A stretch of DNA of 64,000 bases, taken from contig CM057347.1 of NCBI GenBank assembly GCA_030015575.1, forward strand, positions 508,031,176 through 508,095,175, read 5' to 3'. Each line of letters opens with the position of its first letter. The stretch's first letter is position 1. Under the pieces are notes generated by a model. It made no database searches and had not been told where the DNA came from. It saw only the letters and a list, made by a program, of their open reading frames with translations. Positions 1 through 11,300 of the stretch are shown here, piece by piece. Source of the stretch: Agapanthus africanus. Taxonomy: Eukaryota > Streptophyta > Magnoliopsida > Asparagales > Amaryllidaceae. A program made the position numbers and the translations under genes.

Positions 1-624
1 ATGTTCTTCCTGTACAGTATTACTCATGCGTTGCTCATGCACAAGTAAACTGCTTTGCAATTCGTCAATGGAAAGCACACTCGTATCCTTGGATTCTTCA
101 ATAGAACACACAACATAATTAAACTTTGGAATCATTGATCTCAGAATCTTTTCCACAACAGCAACTTCTTTCAAATCTTCACCATTTGCTTTCATCTTGT
201 TAGTAATGACAAGAATACGAGCAAAGTACTCGTCCACAGATTCTCCTTCTTTCATGTGAGCCATTTCAAACTCCTTTCGCAATGCCTGTAGGTGAGCACG
301 CTTTACTCGTGTTGTTCCTTGATATTTCTGCTTCATAGAATCCCAGATACTCTTTGATGTGTCTTTGTTAACGATTGTTTCCAGAATAGTACGATCTAAA
401 GCCTGAAACAGATAGTTCTTAGCTTTGAGATCCTTCAATTTCTGCTCTTCATAGTTTTTCCTTTGCACCTCAGATGCACCTTCTGCTGCTGCAGAAACTC
501 CATTCTCCACCACATCCCAGTATTCCTTTGATCGGAGAAAATTTTCCATAAGCATCCCCCAATGACTGTAGTGACCATCGAACCTCGGCACTGCTGGTTG
601 AACAAAAGCACCTTCTGTAGTCAT
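1..624 (-). CDS. Copia Gag polyprotein, N-terminal part (UBN2 family)
   Basis: An open frame of 208 codons starts at the ATG at 624 (reading MTTEGAFVQPAVPRFDGHYS) and stays open to the window edge. It resembles the UBN2/gag domain of plant copia elements: an N-terminal F-x-G-x-x-Y/S-x-W motif, the segment AKNYLFQALDRTILETI, W-D-S-M-K-x-K-Y-Q-G, and a K-M-x-x-x-G-E-D-L stretch near the end. Gag packages the element's RNA into virus-like particles in the cytoplasm. The zinc knuckle and pol are expected beyond the left edge. No frameshift or stop is visible. Confidence 0.85.
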   Translation of the reverse strand, partial: MTTEGAFVQPAVPRFDGHYSHWGMLMENFLRSKEYWDVVENGVSAAAEGASEVQRKNYEEQKLKDLKAKNYLFQALDRTILETIVNKDTSKSIWDSMKQKYQGTTRVKRAHLQALRKEFEMAHMKEGESVDEYFARILVITNKMKANGEDLKEVAVVEKILRSMIPKFNYVVCSIEESKDTSVLSIDELQSSLLVHEQRMSNTVQEEH

Positions 625-692
625 TGCCTCTGCTTAAATCCTTAGAAGACTGCTGCTTCTACAAAGCCTCTTGACCTGGCTCTGATACCAAA

Positions 693-919
693 TGATAAAG
701 AACACAAAGAAATTTGAGAGGAAAATCATGTATTGAATGGAAAGCATTTAGGCCATTAAATAGCCATTTACATCAAAACAGAAAATACTACAAATAAGGG
801 ATCTTCCAACTAATGAAGACCTATTATAAAGCAAGGAGTCCCAAATAAAATGGGATTTTATTTAACTAATTCCTAACAATTACTCCTTTAATGGGATTTT
901 ATTTGACTAATTCCTAACA
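693..919 (-). repeat. Copia 5' LTR (227 bp)
   Basis: On the - strand it starts TGTTAGGAATTAG and ends TATCA, two bases before the Met-tRNA primer-binding site. It contains a direct repeat of about 41 bp: the block AATGGGATTTTATTT-ACTAATTCCTAACA occurs at 849-878 and again at 890-919. The LTR terminus is therefore duplicated internally. Confidence 0.75.
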
Positions 920-1945
920 TCTACACTTACCATCTACCGTTGCTCTGGATTGGGTTTCAGCATCTCCGGATGTCTGCCCGAGACGTCTGGCCGCTCTGTA
1001 CTTTTGGTTTCGATTTGACCAGACGTCTGCCGTTTCTCTGGATTTCTGATATAGCTCTCGTGTATGTCCAGACGTCTGTATTTCTCACATCAAACATTTA
1101 CAGGAAGTTTCTCCATAATTTTAACATCTCTCGGCTTTACTTTTTTGTTGTTGAATTGCACCCAAAAAAAAAACAGAAAGTACTCATCATATATATACAT
1201 CCACCTAATGGAATAAAGAAAGGCAAAGGATGCATTTTTTAAAACAACCCATTTATAATCAAATCTTCAAATTATAACTCATCAATATATTTCAGCTGTA
1301 TAATAGAAGAGAGAAAAGTAGAATCTTTCATATTCTGTGATCATTCCTTAATTTCAGCATCTTTATTATTTAATATATGCCAGTAATTATTTAATTTCAT
1401 CTGAAAATTCTTAAGATTGTATAAATTACCCATGGTTTATTTGGTAACAGTTATTCCAATATTCCATTTATAGATAGTTATTCCTCATTAATTTCTGCCT
1501 CGTTATTGACAAAACATGCATTTCTTTCAGATTCCATTTAGAAACATTCAAATCCCATAGGTACAAAAGCATAAATCATAAATTCATAATGATTTTTTAA
1601 AAAAACGATTTCTTCACCTCTTTTACTAAATTTGCATTTATTACTCTAAGTAAGAAATTAGGGTCAATGGAATTATGAAGAAGCTGGTCGCTGTACAGTT
1701 CTTCTATTGGCTCCTTTAATTATATTACTATTCAAATTTAATTCTAAATATTCCTTTTTCACCAAATAGCCTTGATTAGTTTTTACATGAACATAATAAT
1801 AAAAAAAGAATGGTTATAAAAAGCTACTGTCAAAATTGAGGATTACCAAAACTTATTTATTTTTATTTAGTAGAGTACTATAAATAAGATATGCTCCAAA
1901 TATTTAGAATTAGCCATCTGCGTTTGATATTTATTCTATGAGGTA
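920..1945. other. Intergenic, AT-rich, no gene seen
   Basis: Outside the copia LTR. Short open frames such as 940-1242 have no recognisable domain and sit in low-complexity DNA with no splice context. Nothing supportable was found. Confidence 0.6.
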
Positions 1946-2120
1946 ATTATACTAAGGTACCCTTGACTATCGCAGTTTCTTACTAAAGTGTCCTAAAGTT
2001 TTTTGTATTACATCAAAGCGTCTTAAGTAGTTTAGTAGTTTAAGGTGTTTTACTGTAATAAAAATGGTTTGAGATATTTTAGTGAAAAAACATGATGGTT
2101 AAGAGTGATTTAGTGTAATT
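1946..2120. mobile_element. Small MITE-like foldback element
   Basis: The left end (ATTATACTAAGGTACCCTTGAC) and the inverted right end (AATTACACTAAATCACTCTTAA) match at roughly two thirds of positions over 25 bp. The interior repeats short motifs such as actaaagtgt and gtttaaggtg. It has no coding capacity. The family and target-site duplication are not clear, so this is a structural call only. Confidence 0.45.
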
Positions 2121-4520
2121 TTCCCTTTATACTAATGAATAAACAAGTAGATGTATTGGTGTGCCTTTTCGTTTCATATTTGTTTGGTTGTGTCTCGATT
2201 TCTCTTTGTTGTATTGAGTATGATTTTATCTTATGAACACAGCATATATCATGTCCATTTTAATACCTAAAAGAAAAAAGAAAGGAGAATACGATGTAAC
2301 GATCCATAAGTTACTGAATTTTAAGTAATGTAGTTGTTGCATCTAAGCTAAAATTAAGCTTTGCTTAGTTCAATTCCTTACGTTTTCTTCACAAGTTTTT
2401 GATGCTTTCTTGATTATTACAAAATTTCTGTTTCGTGGTGTTTATTGCTATCTTGGGCATTAAGGCAACGACCAGGTTCCTGAAAATCCCCTAAAACGTC
2501 AACATAAGAGGAACATTTTTAATCGTTTTAAAAATAACTAGTATTTTGCGGTGCTTCTGATAGAAAATCATATATACCTATACACTAATTTTTTTCATAA
2601 ACATTATAAAGAGTGGTTGGCAAAAACATATTTCTCATTTAGTTGTTTATTAAAATTAATTTGATTTTCATGAAAACTTAAATGAGAAATGCAACAATTT
2701 GCTTTACAAAACAAAGGGAATAATATATTTGTTTTGAAAAGGATTGCCTTTTGTTTAAAAAAAATTACTGGTATATCTTAAAAATTTGTTATGTTTTATT
2801 GTTAGAAAATTTAGATTTTACCAAAATATGATTTGATATTTTGTATTAAAATTTGATTTGATTTTCATTATAATCTAAATAAGGATTACAAAGCTTTTTA
2901 TGTTGAAAAGAGTTTTTTTTGTTTTAAAATGTTATCGGGATAACAAAGTTTGCTTTGATTTTTTAAAACGAAAAAAATTGAGTGAACATGATGATAAAAA
3001 ACTTGAAATTTCTTTCAGGAAAACACCGGGTTTAGCGTATGTTTCATAGATCAGAATCGAGTCTGACCAATGTTATATATGGATCATAGTCTGAACTTAG
3101 TTCATGCCGGTCTTGAAATACATTATAGGCCTTAGAAACCCAGTCCTCAGTTTAGGGTCTCAATCTACATTTAGGGTTTTGATTAGGAATTGCTTACATG
3201 GTTTGAGCTTATGCCTTTCCCCCTCAAATTATATTTTTATCTCTCTTTTATGATTTACACTTCTGGTCGCTTTATCGATCATTTGTTGCTTGATGTTGGA
3301 GGGAGCAACGAAGGCAGAAACAGCAGGGGATAGCGTCGGACAATTAAGGGCGCTGCTAAGAATAATGATAAAAAGAAAAGGAGTCTGGAAAGAGAAGAGG
3401 ATAGGGTTAAACATGAAGGGTATTTTGAGGATCCGGAGTCCTCACAAGCTAGCTAGGCCTAGCAAACGATAAATTTTGAATGTAAATATTAATGGCATTG
3501 AGCCGAGCAAGGAGCACAAAGCGTAGGATTCCAAAAATGAGTCCTGCAGTTTGGCCTAACTTGTATTGCTCAAAACAAGTTCCCGTGCCTGAAAAAGTTT
3601 TCATCATGCTAGATTTATATCTTTAGCAAAGACTCGAAAAGAAACAGGGTCATAGATTCATTAAACAACAACTTCATTAATTTGGCATATAAATTTCATT
3701 AAAGGACAACTTCATTAATTTTGGGTTTGTTTCGTTTCTCGCAAATGGAACATGTATTTGTTGCGTTCAACATCTTCATACAAACATGTGGAATTGTATA
3801 TTGCGGCCATCCAGGGTGCAGCTAGCCTGTATTCAACAATATTTGTTGATAAAGCCCATTCAAGATTAAACAAGCCTAGTTTGAACATAAACTAAAGCTT
3901 GATAAAAGAAACGAACAAACATAAACACAGCTTGTTCAAGGACAGTAGATCGTCTAGGCGTAGCTAGTTTTTTGGCTTCTATATTTAGCATTTAGCCGCG
4001 ACCGTAAAATAGTCCCTTGTTCTTAAATTAGATCATATCTATTAACTCGTCTATGTTGATCCGAGACCCAAACGAACAATAATTATTTAATAAAACACAG
4101 TTAGATAACCGACAACTTTAAATCCAAACTCGACAAAGTTTTAATCAAACAATGCGCTCATTCATCCAAAGATAATAACAATATCCCCCCTTGCTCAATT
4201 TGTCAAAAATAATATTCAAAATTAGGATTTTTTAATATGCTCATGTAACTATTTGCAGCTATCATTTAGTTTTAATCATATTACGTAAAGCTCCGGCTCA
4301 AGTTTGTTTGACAAATATCCGGGACAATAATAAACAATGGCAAAAATCTTCTCTATAAGGGTTTGTAGAGAAATTTCTTTACAGTCCCTTGCAAGTTCTT
4401 GAATGGGTTTTAAGATTTGCATAAATTTTAATGCGCATTCAAGAGCTTGTAAGTGGCCTGTAGAGAAATCATTTTGAAAAGCTGTCGCAGAGAAGTTTTT
4501 TCGGCTAAGCTAAACATGTC
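2121..4520. other. Intergenic, AT-rich, no gene seen
   Basis: Long T/A-rich stretches, especially 2560-3000, with no open frame having a recognisable domain. The overlapping frames at 3229-3472 run on opposite strands of the same DNA and neither looks like a protein. Nothing supportable. Confidence 0.55.
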
Positions 4521-4528
4521 CTCTAGGG

Positions 4529-4947
4529 CCTGTTTGGTTGGAGGATTATGGAATTTGGATTCCAAAATAGTACGGTTGAAATTTCTGGATTTGGTAATTT
4601 GTTGTTTGGTAGGTTTTGGATTCCTAGTATTGGATTGGTAGATTCTTATAATCTTTGTTTGGTTGGTGAGAAAAACTGTGGGATTTGGATTTGAGGATTT
4701 CAGAGAGAGAGAGATAGATAGAGAGAGGATTATTAAATAAATAAAGTACACGGTCCCATCTAAAAGTACAATGAATAGTATCAAATCCTTAAAAATCCTT
4801 GAAATTTTTCAGGATTCAAGAATTTTTGTTTTGTGTGGCCCCCCATAAAAAACAAAGAAATTCTAGAAATCCAAATCTATCAACCAAACATAAAATTATA
4901 GAATCCATTCCACAGTCCAAAATCCAAATCCAAATCTATAATCCTAC
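4529..4947. mobile_element. hAT-like MITE with 8-bp duplication
   Basis: The segment is bracketed by the octamer CTCTAGGG at 4521-4528 and 4948-4955, the duplication length made by hAT transposons. The ends are inverted: left GGAGGATTATGGAATTTGGATT, right (reverse complement) GTAGGATTATAGATTTGGATTT. The left end also carries CCTGTTTGGTTG, common at ends of plant MITEs; the right end lacks it, so it may be trimmed. There is no transposase. It lies about 360 bp upstream of the NIPA start codon. Confidence 0.55.
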
Positions 4948-4955
4948 CTCTAGGG

Positions 4956-5311
4956 TCATTTGGCCCACTAGCTGTCCGGACAGGCCACAAGGGCCAGCCC
5001 CAGAGTAAAAAGCATCTGTATAAGAGTTGGATCCTGACACCGAAGACGACGCCTGCAGGCTGGGGCCAGTCACAATCCAATTCTTTGACCGGTAACTTCA
5101 CCGGCGGAGGATCACAGATAGGGCCACCACCACCGCTAGCCAACAAAAATCCCCCTCTCCTCTCCTTCGTCCTTTTCAATTCGCATCGAATTCGAATTTC
5201 ATCTCACTGGCGGGAACTTCAATCTCAATCCCAATCCCTTTCGTTATCTCTAACGTTTTCTTCCTTAAAAAAGAACCCTAGCTTTTGAGGACGAGAGGAG
5301 AAGAAGAGGAG
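4956..5311 (+). promoter_or_regulatory. NIPA promoter and 5' leader region
   Basis: This stretch is richer in GC than the DNA around it and becomes pyrimidine-rich just before the start codon (ctctcctctccttcgtcc, then ctaacgttttcttcc), as is common in plant leaders. A weak TATA-like TGTATAAGA lies near 5018. No certain transcription start can be given. Confidence 0.35.
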
Positions 5312-8300
5312 ATGACATTCTCGGACAACACGAGGGCCTTGATCCTCGCCGTGATCTCCAGCGGGTTCATCGGCGCCAGCTTCATCTTGAAGAAGAAGGG
5401 GCTTAAGCGTGCCGGCGCTTCTGGCGCTCGCGCTGGTGAGAAAACTCAAATCCTAGATCTTGTGGAAAAATGGAATCCTTTTGATTTGTTTATCGAAGTG
5501 GAGATCTGATGATCTGTTTTTTATGTTTTGATTCATCAGAGTTTGACTTTTTCTATGATAGAATTTGAAAGTATCTTTCCTACTTAAAAATCATTGATAT
5601 GAATCAGGCTTAGATCTTAAAAACCATTGATAAGTTTGTGTAAGTGCAGCATATGTCAGGTTTATTTTGAATATTGTCCCCTAATGATGCAGACTGCATC
5701 ACTAAACTTTCGACCGACAGCCGATAACTTTTCATGGCAGTTAATTACTGATGATACTCATATTACGACACGTGCCGTCTCCTCAGATTACGACACGTGC
5801 CACATGACGTGTCCCGAAGGCTAGGGATGGAATAAATGGGTTGCATCAGGGACATTCCTCGGATCCCTTTCTCCGGGAACGTATCCGACCTTTCGGGAGA
5901 CTCTCTGAATACATTCCAGCTTCATCTAGGAAACTACCAACAGCTCGTCTTCGAGCTTTCTCAGCCTCCTTGCTCGTCTCCGAGCCGTCTGACGTGCCGA
6001 GCTTTCTCGGCCTCCCGGCTCGTCTCCAAGCTCCTTCGGCATCCCGGCTCGTCTCCGAGCCTTCTGACGTGCCGAGCTTCCTCGGCATCCCGGCTCGTCT
6101 CCGAGCTCCTGATGTGCCGAGCTTTCTCGGCCTCCCGCGATCAACCAAGAGCGTGGATCCCATGCGCCCCGTAACGGCTCTGCGTATATCGCCAAGGCGA
6201 GATGTCCGCCTTCCCACGATCCATGTCCCACGCTAGCGCATCCCTCCATTAATGAGCGTATCCTCCATTAATGAGCGCATCATGTCATTCAGGGTGAGGA
6301 TAACGCTGGGGCGTAACGGACGGCGGTGATCTCGCACCTGCTCGCTCCACGCGACCCCTATATAAACCCTCTCTCAGACGACTCAGGTAACTCGAATTAT
6401 CTTAATACGCCGCTACTCTGCTACTATTCCTCGGCTCTAACTTGATCGTCGGAGGGTCTTACGGTGGTCACCTACCCCAGGACTTCTTTGTAGGTAGCCT
6501 GACATCTAACACCAACCCATTGAGATACACACTCAACAACTCCAAAACCAAATCTCAGCCGTCCAAGACAGCCATCGCAGGATCGACGGAGGACGGCATC
6601 TGAAGGAGATCCGAAGCTCCATCAGTTGGTACCGTCTGTGGAAACGAAAGACTTATTTTGTTCCACCAAAAAAGTTGATCTTCCGCTCTCGATCCAATGG
6701 CGAGCGAAGATCGCAGCGATCCAAATACGAGCCGCCACAATGGAGGCGGGAGCGGCTCGTCTTCCCCTCCTAATGCCATCCACGCCTTGTCTGTCCGGAT
6801 AGACCGGCTTACGACTCTAGTAGATGCCCTTGTCTGCATTCAAGCGGCAGGCCTTACCCACTAGAGCGCGGCTCCCCTTCCCCGGGATAACGACGTCCGC
6901 CAAAGAACGGACGGGCACACTTAAGCCCTCGATCTACCTCTCCCTCATCACAGCGTCACTGAACACCGGCGGGCTGATTCCGACCACCTTAACCCACATG
7001 CGGCGATTGATTCCATGACCTGCTGGGCGTCGGACAGCTTCATGCCACAGTCCCAGGAAAGACTGGGCCGTCGCCCTAATGCCTGTCGCGCGTTCTCTCC
7101 TCCTGAGGAGGTGTTGCTTAGCTCTCCTGCTTTCAGGCATGACCGACGCCTCCATTCTTACCGTGATCGCACGAACGACGAGCGCAGGGACCACTCGAGA
7201 AGGTCCTTGTCCGAGGATCTGAGACGCCTGATAGAGCGGAATCGAAGCCGCATCCTGGCGCAGACTCGGAGCGGGGATAGCCACCACTACGACTGTGCCG
7301 AATCCTCAGGTTACCACCACCGACTCGAGTCTCTCAAGAAGAAAATCGATGGCATACGCCGGGATGGCCAAGTGTCCGGCGAAGGGGTCCGATATTTCGC
7401 CGATTCGCTGACGAAACCCTTTACGGAAGAACTGCTGGCCGAGCACGGCTCGTCCAGGAATAAACCATCCAAGGTGGCCTTCTTCGACGGGAAATCCGAC
7501 CCGAAGGATCATCTAGACGCATTTACGACGGGCATGAGCTTCCAGGATAACTTCGACGCGGTCCAATGTCGAGACTTCCTCACCACCCTCATCCGGGCTG
7601 GACGGGACTGGTTTCGAGGATTTACGCCATGCTCCATCTTAACCTTCGACGAGCCGACCTTCCAATTCCTCGGTCATTTCATCGGGAATCGACGGTAAAA
7701 GAGGACGGTCGACTATCTGTTCACCATCAAGAGCTGAGATAAAGAATCCTTCAAAGGATATGTCACCCGTTTCTACAACGCGCTCCTCAAGCACCGCGAT
7801 GAAACGGTCATCACCGCGCTGAGGTCGGGTCTTAGGCACAAAGAGTGGCTCCGCTCTTTTGCATTAGCGCAATCTAAGACCATGGCCGAGGTAAAAGCCT
7901 GGACCGAGTGGGAGATCCAACTTGAGTCCGAGATGAACTCAAATCTGCACAAAGGCGACCAAACCGATCAAAAGAAATGGGGCAGAGAGGAGAAGAAGGT
8001 CGACCGTCCGAAGCCTTACTCATCGAGGTTTGAAGAGTACACTCTTCTAAACATCTCGCAAACCGAGCTGCTGGAGAAAGTTAAGGGAGAGAGGTTCTTC
8101 AAGCTTCCGCCAGTGACCCAAAGGGCGGGCAAGTGTCTCCGAGGTCCGTACTGCGCCTACCACAGGTCGCAAGACCACCCGACCGAAAACTGCAAACAAC
8201 TCCGGGACTACATCGAGGAGTTGATCCGCTCTGGCCATCTGACGAAGTACTTGCGGGACAAGCGGCCGGCGGAATGAGAGCAAGAGAACCAACCTCCTCC

Positions 8301-11300
8301 CGGGGAGCTAACGATCGGGCAAATCATGGTCGTTACCTTGAATACTGCTCGGGAAGCAGACGGAAACCACCGCCTACTTGTGGTCGAGGGTGTAGGCGTT
8401 CCATCCCAGAAGAAGTGCAGAAAAGACGAGCCTATCATTTTCACTGATGAAGACCTCCACGGTATATCCTTGCCTCATAACAATCCACTCGTAATAACGG
8501 CCAGAGTCCACCGTTACGAGGTCCAGAGGATTTTGGTCGACTCAGGGAGCTCGGCGGATATTCTGTTCCACGACTGCTTCCAGCGTATGGGTTAGGACCA
8601 TCCGACCTTCGACCTACCTTCCATGTACTCTCGGGATTCACCAATCACTCTGCCCTGTTGAGGGATTGGTCATCCTCCTACTCAATATTGGGGAAGCGGG
8701 ACATACACGGACCGTACTTGTGGATTTCCTCGCCGCCAAAATCCCTTCATCCTACAACATTCTCCTAGGACGTCCGACCTTAAACGCTCTCCGAGCCCAG
8801 ATCTCAACTTATCACCTTGTGATCAAGTTTCCTTTAGATCAAGGGAGAATAGTCCGGGCCTATGGAGACCAGCAAACCGCTAGGATTTGCCTCACCTCGA
8901 CATCCACTGCCAGAGATTAAAGCGATGATTTTGAGGATATACCTGACTTACAGGGTTTTTTAGATACACGCGACGACCAAATGGAAGTCAGAGGTGTCTC
9001 AGTAGAAGCATTAACGGAAGAACCATTTGAAGAAGGGGTCAACGACCGAACAGTCTAGATCAGCTCTCTCCTGACTGGTGATCGCCGCGAAAAACTGATC
9101 CGTTTCCTCCGAGATAACTCAGACGTTTTTGCTTGGACGCCGGCGAACATGCCCGGAATTGACCCTAGAGTAATCTCTCATAAGCTCGGGGTCGATCCGA
9201 AAGCAAAGCTCGTCCGACAAATGAAAAGAAGCTTTGTACCGGCCAAGCAAAAGGCGATAGAAGACAAAGTGGATCAATTGCTCGCCTCTAACTTTATCAG
9301 GAACCTGGACTACTCTGATTGGCTGGTAAATATAGTCATGGTCAAGAAGGCGAACGGGAAATGGCGCATGTGCATCGATTTCACGGACTTAAACAAGGCC
9401 TGTCCTAAAGATAACTATCCTCTCCCTCGGATAAACCAGCTTGTAGACAGCTCGGCCGGTCACGAACTATTGAGCTTCATGGACGCCTTCTCGGGTTACA
9501 ATCAGAAACCAGACCGATGAAAAACTGACCGCCTTCACCACTGATCGGGGGGTATACTGCTACAACGTGATGCCCTTCGGACTCAAGAACGCTGGGGCTA
9601 CGTATCAGCGTCTCGTCAACAAACTGTTCAAACTGCAGATCGGGAGGAACATGGAAGTTTACGTCGATGACATACTCGTAAAATCAACCTCATCAGACGG
9701 GCACGCCAAAGATCTCGGGGAGACATTCGGCGTCCTACGCAAATACAAAATGAAGCTAAATCCAGCTAAGTGTGGGTTCGGAGTAGCCAGTGGGAAATTC
9801 CTCGGGTTCATGGTCGCCCATCGAGGAATCGAAGCGAACCCAGAAAAAGTCAGCGCCATTCTCAACATGGCCACACCGAAGAGCAATGTTGAGATCATGT
9901 GGCTCACAGGGAGAGTGGCCGCTCCGAGTCGCTTTATGTCAAGATCCGGGGAGAAGTGTCTCTCGTTTTTCAAAACCTTGAGAAAAATTCCTAAGTTCGA
10001 ATGGTCGGAGGAGTGTCAGCGCTTTCGAAAAGCTCAAGGCACACCTATCAACTCCTCCACTACTCACTCGAACAGTCGAAGGCGACGGGCTATTATTATA
10101 CCTCGCGGTCACCGATCAGGCAGCAGGCTCAGTGCTCGTCAGGGAATTCGGTGGTGTACAGAAGTCGGTTTACTACGTAAGCCATGTTTTCAAGGACGTG
10201 GAAACAAAATACCCAGCCATAGAAAAGATAGTCTTGGCACTTGCTGTCGCCTCAAGAAAACTACGGCACCACTTCCAGGCGCACACCATCCTCGTCCTCA
10301 CCGAGCGACCTATAGGGACTATTCTCGCTTCCCTGAATCATCGGGACGACTGGAGAAATGGAGGTGAGAATTGTCCCAATTTGACATCAAGTACCGCCCC
10401 AAGCAGACCATCAAAGCGCAGGTCTTGGTGGATTTCGTTGTCGAATGCACTATTCCTACTAAAGAAGAAGCGGCAGCTCGGGGCCCCGAACCACGTCTTT
10501 CGGTCGAGGAAGTACTCGACTTCGTCCCCGACTGGGTGCTCTACGTGGACGGATCCTCTACCGAGGAAGGGAACGGGGCTGGCCTGGTCATCCGAGGTCC
10601 AGACAGAGCGGAGATGGAATACTCTTTGAAACCAGGGTTCAAAAACCGAACAATGCCGCGGAATACGAGGCTTTGTTAGCCGGATTGCGAATCGCCTCCG
10701 GATAGGGTTGAAGACAATCCGAATTTGCAACGACTCCTATTGGTCGTTGGCCGAGTAACCGGGCGTTTCGAGTCTCGGGAAGCACTCATGATAAAATATC
10801 TGGTTGAGGTAAAAAGACTTCGCAAAAACTTCAACGAAGTCCAGGTAGAGCAGATTCCCCAGACCCCGAACGCTCAAGCCGACGCCTTAAGCAAGCTCGC
10901 TTCTTCCTATACTGCCGACCATAAAAGAAACATCCTCTTCAAAGTCTTGCCACGGCCCAGCATGGAAGACGGGGAGATGACGCTCCAAGTCTACTCGAGA
11001 GAAATGCCAAGATTGGAGGAAGCCTCTCATGGAGTTATTAAAAGATAGTATACTTCCAGAGGACCAAGGGGAGGCTCGCCGCTTTCGGGCAAAAGCTCGT
11101 CATTTCATCTGAAGCAATGGAAACCTCTAAAAGAAGTCGTACACTCGGTCCCTGCTCTGATGCGTCGACTCCCATGAAGCCGACCATGTTCTAGGAGAGA
11201 TACATGAAGGGGTCGGGGAGCACATCAAGGGGCCCGCACCTTGGTCCAGAAAATGCCGCTCCAAGGATATTATTGGCCGAGGATACACCAGGATGTTGAG

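Larger units (their letters stand above)
1..919 (-). mobile_element. Ty1/copia LTR retrotransposon, 5' part (runs off left edge)
   Basis: The element reads leftward. From right to left it shows an LTR (919 to 693) with TG...CA ends, a primer-binding site matching the initiator Met-tRNA (TGGTATCAGAGCC on the - strand, about 690-675), a short leader and an open gag frame reaching the window edge. The rest of gag, pol and the 3' LTR must lie to the left. Gag is uninterrupted over 208 codons, so the copy may be fairly young. Target-site duplications cannot be checked because the other end is missing. Confidence 0.85.

Noticed and set aside
5836-6249. Four overlapping open frames on both strands
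   Set aside because: They translate the LTR minisatellite of the Tat element in different phases; the same happens in the other LTRs.
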